Assembly (NCBI GenBank): GCA_016209105.1
Contig: JACQWR010000004.1
Span: 62,001-126,000 of the forward strand
DNA: 64,000 nt
DNA from: Deltaproteobacteria bacterium
Lineage (GTDB): Bacteria > Desulfobacterota > Syntrophia > Syntrophales > JACQWR01
Direction of reading: 5' to 3'
A program made the position numbers and the translations under genes. Under the pieces are notes generated by a model. The model saw nothing but the letters and a program-made list of their open reading frames with translations. It was not told where the DNA came from and searched no databases. Positions 29,343-37,509 of this stretch are shown here, in pieces (the stretch's first letter is position 1; each line of letters starts with the position of its first letter).

Positions 29343-30080
29343 ATGAACAAATTAATACTTGGCGTTAATTTTTTTGTTTTCATTTTTGCATTTACTGTGT
29401 TTGCCGCGGACAAGCTGGAAACGGATACGTTTAAGACGTCCGCCGGTGAACTCAAAATCACCTTTATCGGACACGGATCGCTGATGTTCACCTTCGGCGG
29501 GAAGGTCATTCATGTGGACCCCACGGGCCAGATGGGAGACTATGCCAAAATGCCCAAGGCGGATGTTATTCTTATCACCCACGACCATCCCGATCACCTG
29601 GATGTAAAGACGATCGGGTTGTTGAAAAAGGTGGCGACAGAGTTGATACTGACGGAAAGTTGCGCCGGCCAGGTAAAGGGCGGTGCCGTGATGAAGAACG
29701 GGGATAAAAAAGTCGTATCCGGCGTGAAGATAGAGGCGGTACCGGCTTACAACCTCGTGCATATGTACGCCCCGGGGCAGCCGTTCCATCCAAAGGGCGC
29801 GGGCAACGGTTACGTACTCACCTTCGGCGATAAGAGGGTGTACGTGGCGGGAGACACGGAAAATATCCCGGAAATGAAGGCTCTGGCCGGCGTGGATTGC
29901 GCCTTTCTGCCCATGAACCTGCCCTATACCATGACCCCGGAAATGGTGGCCGATGCGGCCAAGATATTGAAGCCGAAGATTCTCTATCCCTACCACTACG
30001 GGGAAACGGATACATCCAAAATCGTAGCGTTGCTCAAGGATATGCCCGGCATTGAAGTGCGTATCCGCAAATTGAAGTAA
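29343..30080 (+). CDS. Exported metallo-beta-lactamase-fold hydrolase, UlaG-like
   Basis: 245 residues from ATG 29343, chosen for its AGGAGAGAGG site; the frame extends to 29310. An N-terminal signal peptide ends near VFAADK, so it is likely periplasmic. The metal motif is THDHPDHLD, with GDTEN and PYHYG supplying further ligands. The short-core architecture (FIGHGSLMFTFGGKVIHVDP) matches the metal-dependent hydrolase group that includes UlaG/YtkL. The substrate is unknown. It is followed by a hairpin and a patatin lipoprotein. Confidence 0.85.
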   Translation: MNKLILGVNFFVFIFAFTVFAADKLETDTFKTSAGELKITFIGHGSLMFTFGGKVIHVDPTGQMGDYAKMPKADVILITHDHPDHLDVKTIGLLKKVATELILTESCAGQVKGGAVMKNGDKKVVSGVKIEAVPAYNLVHMYAPGQPFHPKGAGNGYVLTFGDKRVYVAGDTENIPEMKALAGVDCAFLPMNLPYTMTPEMVADAAKILKPKILYPYHYGETDTSKIVALLKDMPGIEVRIRKLK

Positions 30081-30137
30081 GATGGCTCCGTAAAAAGCCC
30101 CCCCCTTTTTGCGAAGGGGGGCACGGGGATTTATTCT

Positions 30138-31019
30138 ATGGAACGCTTCAAATACCTGTTTATCTTTTCTTTTATTGTCTTCTTTACCGTCTCCGGCTGT
30201 ACGCCCACCACACTTCCGCCCGCACCGAAACCGGCGCGGATCGCCGTGGTGCTGGGCGCCGGGGCGGCAAAGGGCTTCGCCCACATCGGCGTCCTGAAGG
30301 TCCTTGAATCGCAGAAAATTCCCATCCACATGATTGTAGGGACCAGCGCCGGAAGTTTTGTGGGCAGTCTGTACGCCTATAGCCACGACGCCTTTAAGCT
30401 CCAGACGATGTCTTTCGCCATCGAGAAGGACCACGTGGTGGATCTGATGCTTCCCGACAACGGCTTCATCCGGGGCGAAAAGCTGGAAGCTTACATCAAC
30501 CGGCAGCTGAAGGGCGCCACAATCGAGAAGCTTGCGATTCCATTTTATGCCGTGGCCACGGATATCCAGAGCGGACAGGAAATGGTATTCGGGAGCGGCA
30601 ACACGGGCCGGGCGGTCCGGGCGAGCTGCTCGGTTCCCGGTGTGTTCAAGCCCGTGAACATTTCCGGCAGGATGTACGTGGATGGGGGTGTCGTCAGTCC
30701 GCTGGCCGTAGACGTGGCAAAACGGTACGGGGCGGACGTGATCATTGCCGTAGACATTGCTTCGGCGATCGGGGGTGAGGCGCCCCAGGGCACCCTGGAC
30801 ACCATCCTGCAATCCATCGGCATCATGTACGCAAAGATCTCGGCGATCCAGAGGCTAAAAGCGGACGTAGTGATCACGCCCAAGGTCGGCACTATCGGCT
30901 CCAGTGACTTTTCCAAAAGACATGAAGCGGTTCTGGAAGGGGAAAAAGCCGCCCAGGCTGCGCTGCCGGCGATCTTGGAAATCATCAACAAACTGAAACA
31001 GGAAGGTCGGCTTCCCTGA
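30138..31019 (+). CDS. Patatin-like phospholipase lipoprotein
   Basis: 293 residues. Lipoprotein signal peptide with FTVSGC (Cys21 lipidated), then a patatin domain. It has the oxyanion loop LGAGAAKGFAHIG, the nucleophile elbow GTSAGS with the catalytic serine, and the catalytic Asp in DGGVVSP. It resembles RssA/YchK-type lipid acyl hydrolases tethered to the periplasmic face of a membrane. The 57-bp gap before it contains a GC hairpin (about 30100-30121) without a T-run. HicBA follows downstream. Confidence 0.88.
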   Translation: MERFKYLFIFSFIVFFTVSGCTPTTLPPAPKPARIAVVLGAGAAKGFAHIGVLKVLESQKIPIHMIVGTSAGSFVGSLYAYSHDAFKLQTMSFAIEKDHVVDLMLPDNGFIRGEKLEAYINRQLKGATIEKLAIPFYAVATDIQSGQEMVFGSGNTGRAVRASCSVPGVFKPVNISGRMYVDGGVVSPLAVDVAKRYGADVIIAVDIASAIGGEAPQGTLDTILQSIGIMYAKISAIQRLKADVVITPKVGTIGSSDFSKRHEAVLEGEKAAQAALPAILEIINKLKQEGRLP

Positions 31020-31048
31020 CCAGGGGCGCAGCCCTTTAAGCCCTGCCC

Positions 31049-31273
31049 GTGAGTAGGGACCCTTATAAAATAGTTGTTGAAAAACATCCTGACGGATATG
31101 TTGCCTATCCTTTGGGAATTAAGGGAGCCGTTGTTGGACAGGGGGAGACCTATGAAGAGGCTCTGTCTGATATTAAGTCTGCAATTCGTTTCCATATTGA
31201 AACCTTCGGAGACGAAGATATTGGTATCGAGCCGCCCATTCTTGAGGCATTTGTTGCCGAAGCAGGGATTTAA
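31049..31273 (+). CDS. hicB: HicB-family antitoxin
   Basis: 74 residues with the HicB RNase-H-like antitoxin fold: YKIVVEKHPDGYVAYPLG then GQGETYEEALSDIKSAIRFHI. The start is GTG 31049, without a visible ribosome-binding site, yet the fold looks complete. Partner hicA begins 5 bp after its stop, so antitoxin precedes toxin, the reverse of the usual hicA-hicB order. There is no C-terminal DNA-binding domain. Confidence 0.82.
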   Translation: MSRDPYKIVVEKHPDGYVAYPLGIKGAVVGQGETYEEALSDIKSAIRFHIETFGDEDIGIEPPILEAFVAEAGI

Positions 31274-31278
31274 TCGTA

Positions 31279-31497
31279 ATGTCTAAATTTCCCATTGATG
31301 CGCCGAAACGAAACGTTGTAAAAGCTCCCGAGATATTAGGGTTTCACGTGGTTCGTGAGAAGGAGCATATTGCTCTGGAACGAGAAAATCCAGACGGCAG
31401 CAAAACCCCTTTAACCATGCCAAATCATCCAAAAATAAAGGCTTCTACTTTAAGAACAATCTGCACGCAAACGGGTATTTCAAGAGACGATTTTTAA
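31279..31497 (+). CDS. hicA: HicA-family mRNA interferase toxin
   Basis: 72 residues, the size of HicA. The double-stranded-RNA-binding-like fold shows ILGFHVVREKEHIALERE, with the conserved catalytic histidine in EKEH, then PNHPKIKASTLRTICTQTGISRDDF, the standard HicA ending. Predicted to cleave mRNA when HicB is lost. A hairpin repeat follows 22 bp downstream. Confidence 0.82.
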   Translation: MSKFPIDAPKRNVVKAPEILGFHVVREKEHIALERENPDGSKTPLTMPNHPKIKASTLRTICTQTGISRDDF

Positions 31498-31518
31498 AAG
31501 CATACGAAAAGACATGAC

Positions 31519-31568
31519 GTGAAGCTCCCTGCCCACAGGATGGAGCTTGCAGGTGCGCCCCCATCAAC
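31519..31568. repeat. REP-like hairpin repeat, copy E
   Basis: GTGAAGCTCCCTGCC / GGATGGAGCTTGCAGGTGCGCCCCCATCAAC, a diverged copy with the same tail as copy A. It lies between hicA and the archease gene. Confidence 0.55.
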
Positions 31569-31658
31569 TTTCAGATAACTCAACGTAAGCGGTCGCTGGC
31601 AACTCTATGCTGCTGCGACAAGGCCCTTTGTCACAAGGAAGGAAAAACAGTTCGGAAC

Positions 31659-32075
31659 ATGAAACGCTATGTCCTGTTCGATCACACGGCGGATTTGGGG
31701 ATAGAGATATACGGTGCGGACATGAAGACGCTGTTTGAAAATGCCGCATTTGCCCTTTACGATATCATGACGGACCTGGATTCCGTGGGAACCGGAGAGA
31801 CCGGTGAGATCGTTGCGGAGGGAACGGACCGGGAAGACCTCCTGGTAAATTACCTGCGGGAATCGCTCCATGCGTTCAACGGCAAGGGACTATTGCTCAA
31901 GGAACAGGCAATCACGGCCATGGATGAAAAACACCTGGTGGCGACCTTCCGGGGAGAGTTCTTCGATCCTGAGCGGCACCGGCTGGACAAGGAGATAAAA
32001 GCGGTGACCTATTACGGGGCCGAGGTGAAGCAAACTCCCCGGGGCTGGGTCGCGAGGCTGATTATGGATGTCTGA
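31659..32075 (+). CDS. Archease, RtcB cofactor
   Basis: 138 residues, complete archease. It has the N-terminal FDHTADLGIEIYG with the metal-binding Asp, an internal YLRESLHAFNGKG, and the C-terminal VKAVTYYG-like segment (IKAVTYYGAEV) ending in RLIMDV, whose final Asp is the usual C-terminal ligand. Archease accelerates guanylation and turnover of the RNA ligase RtcB, whose gene overlaps this one by 8 bp, so the two are translationally coupled. Confidence 0.93.
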   Translation: MKRYVLFDHTADLGIEIYGADMKTLFENAAFALYDIMTDLDSVGTGETGEIVAEGTDREDLLVNYLRESLHAFNGKGLLLKEQAITAMDEKHLVATFRGEFFDPERHRLDKEIKAVTYYGAEVKQTPRGWVARLIMDV

Positions 32076-33516
32076 AAAAAACGTTCGACTCCAGAAGATC
32101 GATGCATACCGCTGGTTGATTGAGCCAACGGGAGGGATGCGGGTTCCGGGCATCATTTACGGTGATGAGGTTCTTATCAGCGCCCTCGGCGCCGACAGGA
32201 GCCCCCAGCAGGTGGCCAACGTGGCCCATCTGCCCGGCATCGTGAAATATTCTCTCGCCATGCCCGATATGCACTGGGGATACGGGTTTCCCATCGGGGG
32301 CGTGGCTGCCTTTGACACGGCGGAAGGTATCGTTTCCCCCGGCGGAGTCGGCTACGACATCAACTGTGGCTGCCGCCTCATGACGACCCGCCTTTTGTTC
32401 GATGATATCCGGGACCGTGTGTCCGATCTCGTAACGGCGCTCTTTCAACACATCCCGTCCGGCGTCGGTTCAAGGGGGCAGGTGAAACTTTCTCCCCGTG
32501 AGGAGAAGGCGGTGCTGACGGAGGGGTCAGCGTGGGCCGTCGCTCAGGGATACGGCGAGAAAAACGATCTGGAAACGACCGAAGACCGGGGAACGATGGC
32601 GGGGGCCGATCCCGACAAGCTGAGCTCGCGGGCGCTGGAACGGGGCCGGGATCAGCTCGGCACCCTCGGTTCGGGGAACCATTTTTTGGAGATCGAGGTC
32701 GTGGAGGAAATCTATGACGAGGCCGCAGCGCAGGCGTTCGGTCTTGTAAAAAACCAGGTCGCCGTCCTCATCCACAGCGGTTCCCGCGGCCTGGGCTATC
32801 AGGTCTGTGATGATTACCTGGCCAGGCTGGTAAAGCACATGGGTGAAACGGGGATCGAACTGCCCGACCGGCAACTGGCCTGCGCCCGTCTCGATTCCGC
32901 GCGGGGACGCGATTATCTTGCCGCCATGGCATGCGCCGCGAACTATGCCTGGGCCAACCGGCAGATCCTGATGCACCGCACACGGGAGACCTTTGAGAAA
33001 ACCCTCGGAAAAAGTCCGCGCGAGATAGGCATGCGGCTCCTCTACGACGTCTGCCACAATATCGCCAAAATGGAAACGCTTCCCGTGGAAGGGAAAGAGA
33101 TGCGGCTGTGCGTCCACCGCAAGGGGGCCACGCGTGCATTCCCGCCGGGGCATCCCGCACTGCCGGCGTCTTACCGCGCTGCGGGCCAGCCGGTGCTCAT
33201 CCCCGGCGACATGGGGACGGGCTCCTATGTGCTCGCGGGAACCCGGAAGGCCTTTGAGGAGACCTTCGGGAGCACCTGCCACGGCGCGGGACGCGTCATG
33301 AGCCGCACCCAGGCCACCAAGGCGAGTCAGGGCAGATCAATCGTCCAGGATCTGGCGGCGAAGGGCGTCATCGTTATGGCAAGCGGCAAAGGAACCCTGA
33401 AGGAAGAGATACCGGAAGCCTACAAGAATCTGGACCAGGTGGTCGAAGCGGTGCACGGGGCGGGGATTGCGCGGAAGGTGGCCAGACTTCGATCAATCGG
33501 CTGCATCAAGGGGTAG
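32068..33516 (+). CDS. rtcB: RNA-splicing ligase RtcB
   Basis: Joins RNA 2',3'-cyclic phosphate or 3'-phosphate ends to 5'-OH ends using GTP and Mn2+. 482 residues, full length. It has the metal-binding GGVGYDINCGCRLM, GSGNHFLEIE and HSGSRGLGYQV. The guanylated histidine lies in STCHGAGRVMSR, and the end reads VARLRSIGCIKG. Together with archease it forms an RNA repair or tRNA-ligation pair; no rtcA or rtcR is present. Confidence 0.95.
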   Translation: MSEKNVRLQKIDAYRWLIEPTGGMRVPGIIYGDEVLISALGADRSPQQVANVAHLPGIVKYSLAMPDMHWGYGFPIGGVAAFDTAEGIVSPGGVGYDINCGCRLMTTRLLFDDIRDRVSDLVTALFQHIPSGVGSRGQVKLSPREEKAVLTEGSAWAVAQGYGEKNDLETTEDRGTMAGADPDKLSSRALERGRDQLGTLGSGNHFLEIEVVEEIYDEAAAQAFGLVKNQVAVLIHSGSRGLGYQVCDDYLARLVKHMGETGIELPDRQLACARLDSARGRDYLAAMACAANYAWANRQILMHRTRETFEKTLGKSPREIGMRLLYDVCHNIAKMETLPVEGKEMRLCVHRKGATRAFPPGHPALPASYRAAGQPVLIPGDMGTGSYVLAGTRKAFEETFGSTCHGAGRVMSRTQATKASQGRSIVQDLAAKGVIVMASGKGTLKEEIPEAYKNLDQVVEAVHGAGIARKVARLRSIGCIKG

Positions 33517-33522
33517 TGACGC

Positions 33523-33648
33523 GACGGCTACGGAAAAAGGCCGGATGCGGCGTTGCGCTTCCCCCTTAGTCGCTGCGACGTACCAAAAAGTACGCCTACG
33601 CTCCTAAGGGGTCGCGCGCCTTGCCTGCGACCTTTTTGCGAAGCCGTT
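33523..33648. repeat. Dispersed palindromic repeat, copy 4
   Basis: Inverted ends GACGGCTACGGAAAAAGG and CCTTTTTGCGAAGCCGTT. The centre GCTGCGACGTACCAAAAAGTACGCCTACGC is a strong internal palindrome shared with copy 5. It separates rtcB from the restriction-modification genes. Confidence 0.8.
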
Positions 33649-33748
33649 GGCCTGTCCTATACAGAAAGGGATCGTCTATATTTACCGATTTCTACAGACG
33701 ATGGAATCTTTATTTGGCTTTAAGGTACAATAACTGTATGGTGCTGCA

Positions 33749-35035
33749 ATGAAAACAATGCACAAAATAGTTAACGGTGATTGCAGGCAGATGAATCTGG
33801 TATCGGATGAATCGGTTCATTTGATCATTACGTCACCTCCATACTGGCAGCTTAAAGACTACGGGACGAATAAGCAAATCGGATACCACGAGACATATGA
33901 AGGCTACATAAATAACCTGAATCTTGTATGGAAAGAATGTCATAGGGTCTTACACCCCGGATGCAGGCTCTGTATTAACATCGGCGATCAGTTTGCCCGT
34001 TCGGTGTACTACGGGCGTTATAAAGTAATTCCCATCAGGACTGAAATTACTAAATTCTGTGAGATAATGGGCTTCGATTACATGGGGGCTGTCATCTGGC
34101 AAAAGGTGACAACAACGAATACAACCGGTGGTGCAACCATAATGGGCAGTTTTCCCTATCCCCGGAATGGAATTCTAAAGCTGGACTATGAATTTATTCT
34201 GATTTTCAAGAAACAAGGATCTTCCCCGAAGCCGACAAAGGAGCAAAAAGACCTTTCCATAATATCAACAGGGGACTGGAATACCTACTTTTCCGGCCAT
34301 TGGTGTTTTGCGGGAGCAAAACAAGAGGGGCACATTGCAATGTTCCCGGAAGAATTGCCTGTGCGTCTCATTCGGATGTTTGCTTTTGTCGGTGACACAG
34401 TTCTTGATCCGTTCCTCGGCAGCGGTACAACATCGGTGGCTGCCCGCAATCTGGAACGAAATTCAATCGGCTATGAAATTAATCCGGAGTTTATTCCGAT
34501 TATTAAGAATAAACTGCATATCAGGCAACTCGATATTGCCGGAACGGGATACGAGTTTCTGAAAGACACCATGAAATCTGATATTAATGAAGTAATGGCA
34601 ACGCTGCCCTATATCTTCAAAGATCCTCACAAGCTTGATAAAAAGATCGATCCGAAGAAACTTCAATTCGGTTCGAGAATTGACGAAGGAAGCGGAGACC
34701 GCGAAGAATATTATTCGGTCAAAGAAGTGATCAGCCCTGAGTTGGTTAAACTCAGCAACGACGCGCTTGTGCGTCTTATCGGGGTAAAAGAAAATAAGGC
34801 AGTGAACGGGTTGGCCATCAATTTCATTGCCGAAAAAACAAAAGGTCAGAAGGTTTTTCTGAAATTTGACAATCTAAAATACGATGATGAGAACCATTTG
34901 CTTTGTTATCTTTACCTGAAAAATAAAACTTTTCTGAATGCGCACTTAATCAAAGAAGGTTTTGCAGAAGTAGATTGCTCCATTGAGTTTAAATACAAGA
35001 ACAAATTCATACAACTCGGAGCCAAACATGCCTAA
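33749..35035 (+). CDS. DNA methyltransferase (beta class) with SNase-like C-terminal domain
   Basis: 428 residues. The catalytic motif IV TSPPYW (residues 28-33) comes before the SAM motif DPFLGSGTT (about 220-228), the beta-class order used by N4-cytosine and some N6-adenine methyltransferases. TSPPYW favours N4-cytosine. Residues about 341-428 (VRLIGVKENKAVNGLAINF, KGQKVFLKFDNLKYDDENHLLCYLYL, HLIKEGFAEVD) follow the staphylococcal nuclease fold, but the DTPE catalytic loop is replaced by VKEN and the second catalytic arginine is missing, so this part is probably non-catalytic. The restriction enzyme gene overlaps the 3' end by 8 bp. The lower-GC, Lys/Ile/Asn-rich composition suggests acquisition. 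Confidence 0.85.
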   Translation: MKTMHKIVNGDCRQMNLVSDESVHLIITSPPYWQLKDYGTNKQIGYHETYEGYINNLNLVWKECHRVLHPGCRLCINIGDQFARSVYYGRYKVIPIRTEITKFCEIMGFDYMGAVIWQKVTTTNTTGGATIMGSFPYPRNGILKLDYEFILIFKKQGSSPKPTKEQKDLSIISTGDWNTYFSGHWCFAGAKQEGHIAMFPEELPVRLIRMFAFVGDTVLDPFLGSGTTSVAARNLERNSIGYEINPEFIPIIKNKLHIRQLDIAGTGYEFLKDTMKSDINEVMATLPYIFKDPHKLDKKIDPKKLQFGSRIDEGSGDREEYYSVKEVISPELVKLSNDALVRLIGVKENKAVNGLAINFIAEKTKGQKVFLKFDNLKYDDENHLLCYLYLKNKTFLNAHLIKEGFAEVDCSIEFKYKNKFIQLGAKHA

Positions 35036-35660
35036 AGAATGGATTTTAAACAGTGCAATGAATAGGTTTCAGTTGAACTTTAAAAGGAATGTCGGACCTA
35101 CTTCTGAAAGTATCAGGCAGTGTGCGCCAAAGACCGTTGATGAATGGCAAGAGTATTACTTTACGAATGTTCGATCAAAGGATCACATCGAGGATCTCGG
35201 GAAAAAGCTTTATGTCAAAATAACCGAAGTTATTCAGGCCGAAGTGGAAGAAATTACCGAGCAGGACTGTGTCGATTATATGGTTCAACTTGTCATTGAC
35301 CGTACATTCGATGGCTATATGACTGAAATAAAAACTATCTACGGACAGTTGGAAAAAGAACTCGATGTCAACATTGAACCTGCGCCTGACGAATGGGACA
35401 GACTTTTCAATGTTGATTTCTTTATAAAAATCAGTGACAAATACATCGGCATACAGATAAAACCAATCAATCAAGGAATACAGCTCTCACAAATTTTCAA
35501 GGAAAAGAACTTGCAACGTAAAACTCATGAAAAATTTACAAAGCAATATGGTGGCAAAGTATTCTATGTTTTTTCATCTAAGGTAGGAGAGAAAAAAGAA
35601 ATTAGAAATAAAGAAGTGATAGACGAGATAAAGCAGGAAATTGAACGACTAAGACAATAA
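35028..35660 (+). CDS. Type II restriction endonuclease, MjaI-like
   Basis: 210 residues from ATG 35028, which overlaps the methyltransferase end; the frame extends to 34983 but that start lies within the partner gene. EWILNSAMNRFQLNFKRNVGPTSESIR, KTVDEWQEYYF and APDEWDRLFNVDFFIKI resemble the RE_MjaI family as remembered. MjaI recognises CTAG, so CTAG is a candidate target here. A PD-(D/E)xK-like core may be DFFIKI...YIGIQIK. Gene order and overlap with a methyltransferase support a type II system. Composition is AT-rich relative to the chromosome. Confidence 0.75.
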   Translation: MPKEWILNSAMNRFQLNFKRNVGPTSESIRQCAPKTVDEWQEYYFTNVRSKDHIEDLGKKLYVKITEVIQAEVEEITEQDCVDYMVQLVIDRTFDGYMTEIKTIYGQLEKELDVNIEPAPDEWDRLFNVDFFIKISDKYIGIQIKPINQGIQLSQIFKEKNLQRKTHEKFTKQYGGKVFYVFSSKVGEKKEIRNKEVIDEIKQEIERLRQ

Positions 35661-35749
35661 ACCTCTTGTGAACGAATCAATCCATCAGCCGCTGTAAAGC
35701 TCACCGCTGATTTCTAACGTTCGATAGAAAAACGACTAACCTTCCTTAC

Positions 35750-35820
35750 ACGCTGCCAGAGGCGGATGAGGCGGACGCTCGCCATCGCCACGAGCAGGCG
35801 GGGGACATAGAGCCAGAAGG
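35750..35820. repeat. 71-bp direct repeat, left copy (fragment of 36559 gene)
   Basis: Identical for 71 bases to 36583-36653. It corresponds to the antisense of the C-terminal part of the Gate-domain gene (LYVPRLLVAMASVRLIRLWQR). Here it is an orphan gene fragment, bounding the toxin-antitoxin module on its left. Confidence 0.92.
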
Positions 35821-35863
35821 ACTTCAGCCCCCTTTTGCCCAGCCCTCAAGCAAATAAAAATGT

Positions 35864-35892
35864 TTGCCAGACCAGTTAACTGGTGCTATTAT
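35864..35892 (+). promoter_or_regulatory. Promoter and palindromic operator of the toxin-antitoxin operon
   Basis: TTGCCA (35864-35869), a 17-bp spacer and TATTAT (35887-35892). Within the spacer lies the perfect 14-bp palindrome ACCAGTTAACTGGT (35871-35884). Binding of the Phd-like antitoxin there would block RNA polymerase, the usual autorepression of such modules. A GGGGGGG-rich ribosome-binding site follows before ATG 35930. Confidence 0.75.
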
Positions 35893-35929
35893 CAGTACTA
35901 TGAAAAGCACCAGAAGGGGGGGGGTGATT

Positions 35930-36205
35930 ATGCCGACATCTACGAAGTTTTCTGAAGACATTGTGCCGTTGAGTGATCTGAAGGTTAATCCCGGCCGGGT
36001 TCTTAAGCAGGTTGATAAAACCCACCGCCCTGTGCTTTTAACCAACCGGGGGCGGAGTGTTGCCGTTGTCCAATCGCTTCAGGACTATGAAATGGAAACG
36101 GAAGAGCGAGCCTTTCTCCGGAACGTCGTCCAAGGTTTGATGGACCTGGAAGAGAGCCGGGAAATGAATCTGGCCGACGTGAAGGCGCGGCTTGGCTTGA
36201 GCTGA
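35930..36205 (+). CDS. Phd/YefM-family antitoxin
   Basis: 91 residues from ATG 35930, just after a G-rich ribosome-binding site; the frame extends to 35864 through the promoter. The Phd/YefM DNA-binding fold reads EDIVPLSDLKVNPGRVLKQV then RPVLLTNRGRSVAVVQSLQDYE. The C-terminal tail (ESREMNLADVKARLGL) should wrap the toxin. The toxin gene starts 4 bp after its stop. It is likely the repressor acting at the palindrome in the promoter. Confidence 0.88.
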   Translation: MPTSTKFSEDIVPLSDLKVNPGRVLKQVDKTHRPVLLTNRGRSVAVVQSLQDYEMETEERAFLRNVVQGLMDLEESREMNLADVKARLGLS

Positions 36206-36209
36206 AACC

Positions 36210-36509
36210 ATGACGCGACGCTATGCCATCACGTTGGCTGCCTCGGCAGTCAAGGATCTTGAGGAAATCCGGGTCTGGTACGCCGATCAACAGGTGCCCG
36301 ATGTGGGGGAGAGACTGCTTGGAGAAGTGATTTCCCAAATAGAAAGGCTTGCCTTTTTCCCGGAGAGCGGCCGCATTGTGCCCGAGTTTGGCGTCGCGCA
36401 TCTGCGGGAGATTATTCATCCGCCGTTCCGCATCGTGTATCGTCTCGATACAATGCAGGTGCGTATTGTCCGCGTTTGGCGCAGCGAACGATTGCTCAAA
36501 ATGCCTTAG
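36210..36509 (+). CDS. ParE/RelE-family toxin
   Basis: 99 residues of the RelE/ParE superfamily: ITLAASAVKDLEEIRVWYADQ at the N terminus, LAFFPESGRIVPEFG, and HPPFRIVYRLDTMQVRIVRVWRSER at the end. The FRIVYR...VRIVRVWR ending is closest to ParE-like gyrase inhibitors, but RelE-type mRNA cleavage cannot be excluded by eye. Paired with the antitoxin at 35930. Confidence 0.87.
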   Translation: MTRRYAITLAASAVKDLEEIRVWYADQQVPDVGERLLGEVISQIERLAFFPESGRIVPEFGVAHLREIIHPPFRIVYRLDTMQVRIVRVWRSERLLKMP

Positions 36510-36558
36510 ACGACGATTGCCACGATAAAAAGTACCGAACCGTTTACCACACCCGGGT

Positions 36559-37494
36559 TCATGCCTGTTCCTGCACCCGGAAACGCTGCCAGAGGCGGAT
36601 GAGGCGGACGCTCGCCATCGCCACGAGCAGGCGGGGGACATAGAGCCAGAAGGGGCTCAGTCCAAAAGTGAAGAACAGCGCCGGGTCTTCTACGAGCGAG
36701 TGGTTGATGCCGATGGACAGGTGCAGCGTTTCCCGTTCCTCCTCCGAAAGATTCCCGTTTTTTATTTCCTCCACGAGAATGGCGCCCCCGTAAGCCAGAC
36801 CGAAAATTACCGCGGTCATCCAGAGAAAACCCACTTTTTTATCGAGCCCCATGAGTTTCAACAGGGGGGATAAAAATCGGACAAGGGGATGTATCCAGCC
36901 GGTTGACCGAATTATTTCCATGACCGTCATCAGCGTCATGATGATGATAAAAACTTTGAGCATCAAAAACAACGTGGCGGTAAGCCAGTGCTCCAACGTG
37001 AGAGACAGGGAAAGAGAGGCCGGGATCGCGCCGGCATGGATTGGCGTCGGGGCGCCGGCGGGCAACCAGGGCGCCACCGCTATTACGGAAATAATTGCCG
37101 ATGCCAGGCGGTAAAGCGTTGCCTTGATGGGGTTGATGCCGGATTTTGCCTGGATGATCCCTTCCTGAACCAGGTTATGGGCGTTCAGGACAAAGATGGC
37201 CATGAGGGTCATCTGGCTTGTGGTGAACGGCAGAACAGCCATGGCGGCGACCGTCCCGTAGATGCCCGTGAGCATGCCGATGAGGATGGGAACGGCAGCC
37301 ATGGAAGGGAGGCTGAGCAGTCCCATGAGGGGATTGAACAGGAAGTCAACCTGATTGAGCCACCCGCTCCAGTCGAGCAGGGTGGTCGCAAAAGAGACGG
37401 GGACGATGATCTTGAGTGTCCAGAGAAAGCCGCGCCATCCCCTGCCGACGCCGGAGACGGCCCCCTTTTTCAGCAATCCGATCATATCCTCCAT
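36559..37494 (-). CDS. Nucleoside-recognition (Gate) domain membrane protein
   Basis: 311 residues, a polytopic membrane protein with about 8 hydrophobic segments. It has two Gate-like halves, around ILIGMLTGIYGTVAAM and FGLAYGGAILVEEI, as in spore maturation protein SpmA/B and YjiH relatives, which are thought to be transport related. The substrate is unknown. The last 30 codons include the 71-bp sequence duplicated at 35750. Hairpin repeat copy F lies just upstream of its start. Confidence 0.75.
   Translation of the reverse strand: MEDMIGLLKKGAVSGVGRGWRGFLWTLKIIVPVSFATTLLDWSGWLNQVDFLFNPLMGLLSLPSMAAVPILIGMLTGIYGTVAAMAVLPFTTSQMTLMAIFVLNAHNLVQEGIIQAKSGINPIKATLYRLASAIISVIAVAPWLPAGAPTPIHAGAIPASLSLSLTLEHWLTATLFLMLKVFIIIMTLMTVMEIIRSTGWIHPLVRFLSPLLKLMGLDKKVGFLWMTAVIFGLAYGGAILVEEIKNGNLSEEERETLHLSIGINHSLVEDPALFFTFGLSPFWLYVPRLLVAMASVRLIRLWQRFRVQEQA
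36583..36653. repeat. 71-bp direct repeat, right copy (inside 36559 gene)
   Basis: The original in-gene copy of the sequence also found at 35750-35820. Together the two copies bracket the toxin-antitoxin module at a distance of about 830 bp. Confidence 0.92.
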
Positions 37495-37509
37495 CTATGT
37501 TCCTTACCG

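Noticed and set aside
31336-31353. parS-like sequence GTTTCACGTGGTTC
   Set aside because: Only the left half matches the parS consensus, and it lies in the hicA coding region, where it encodes conserved HicA residues.
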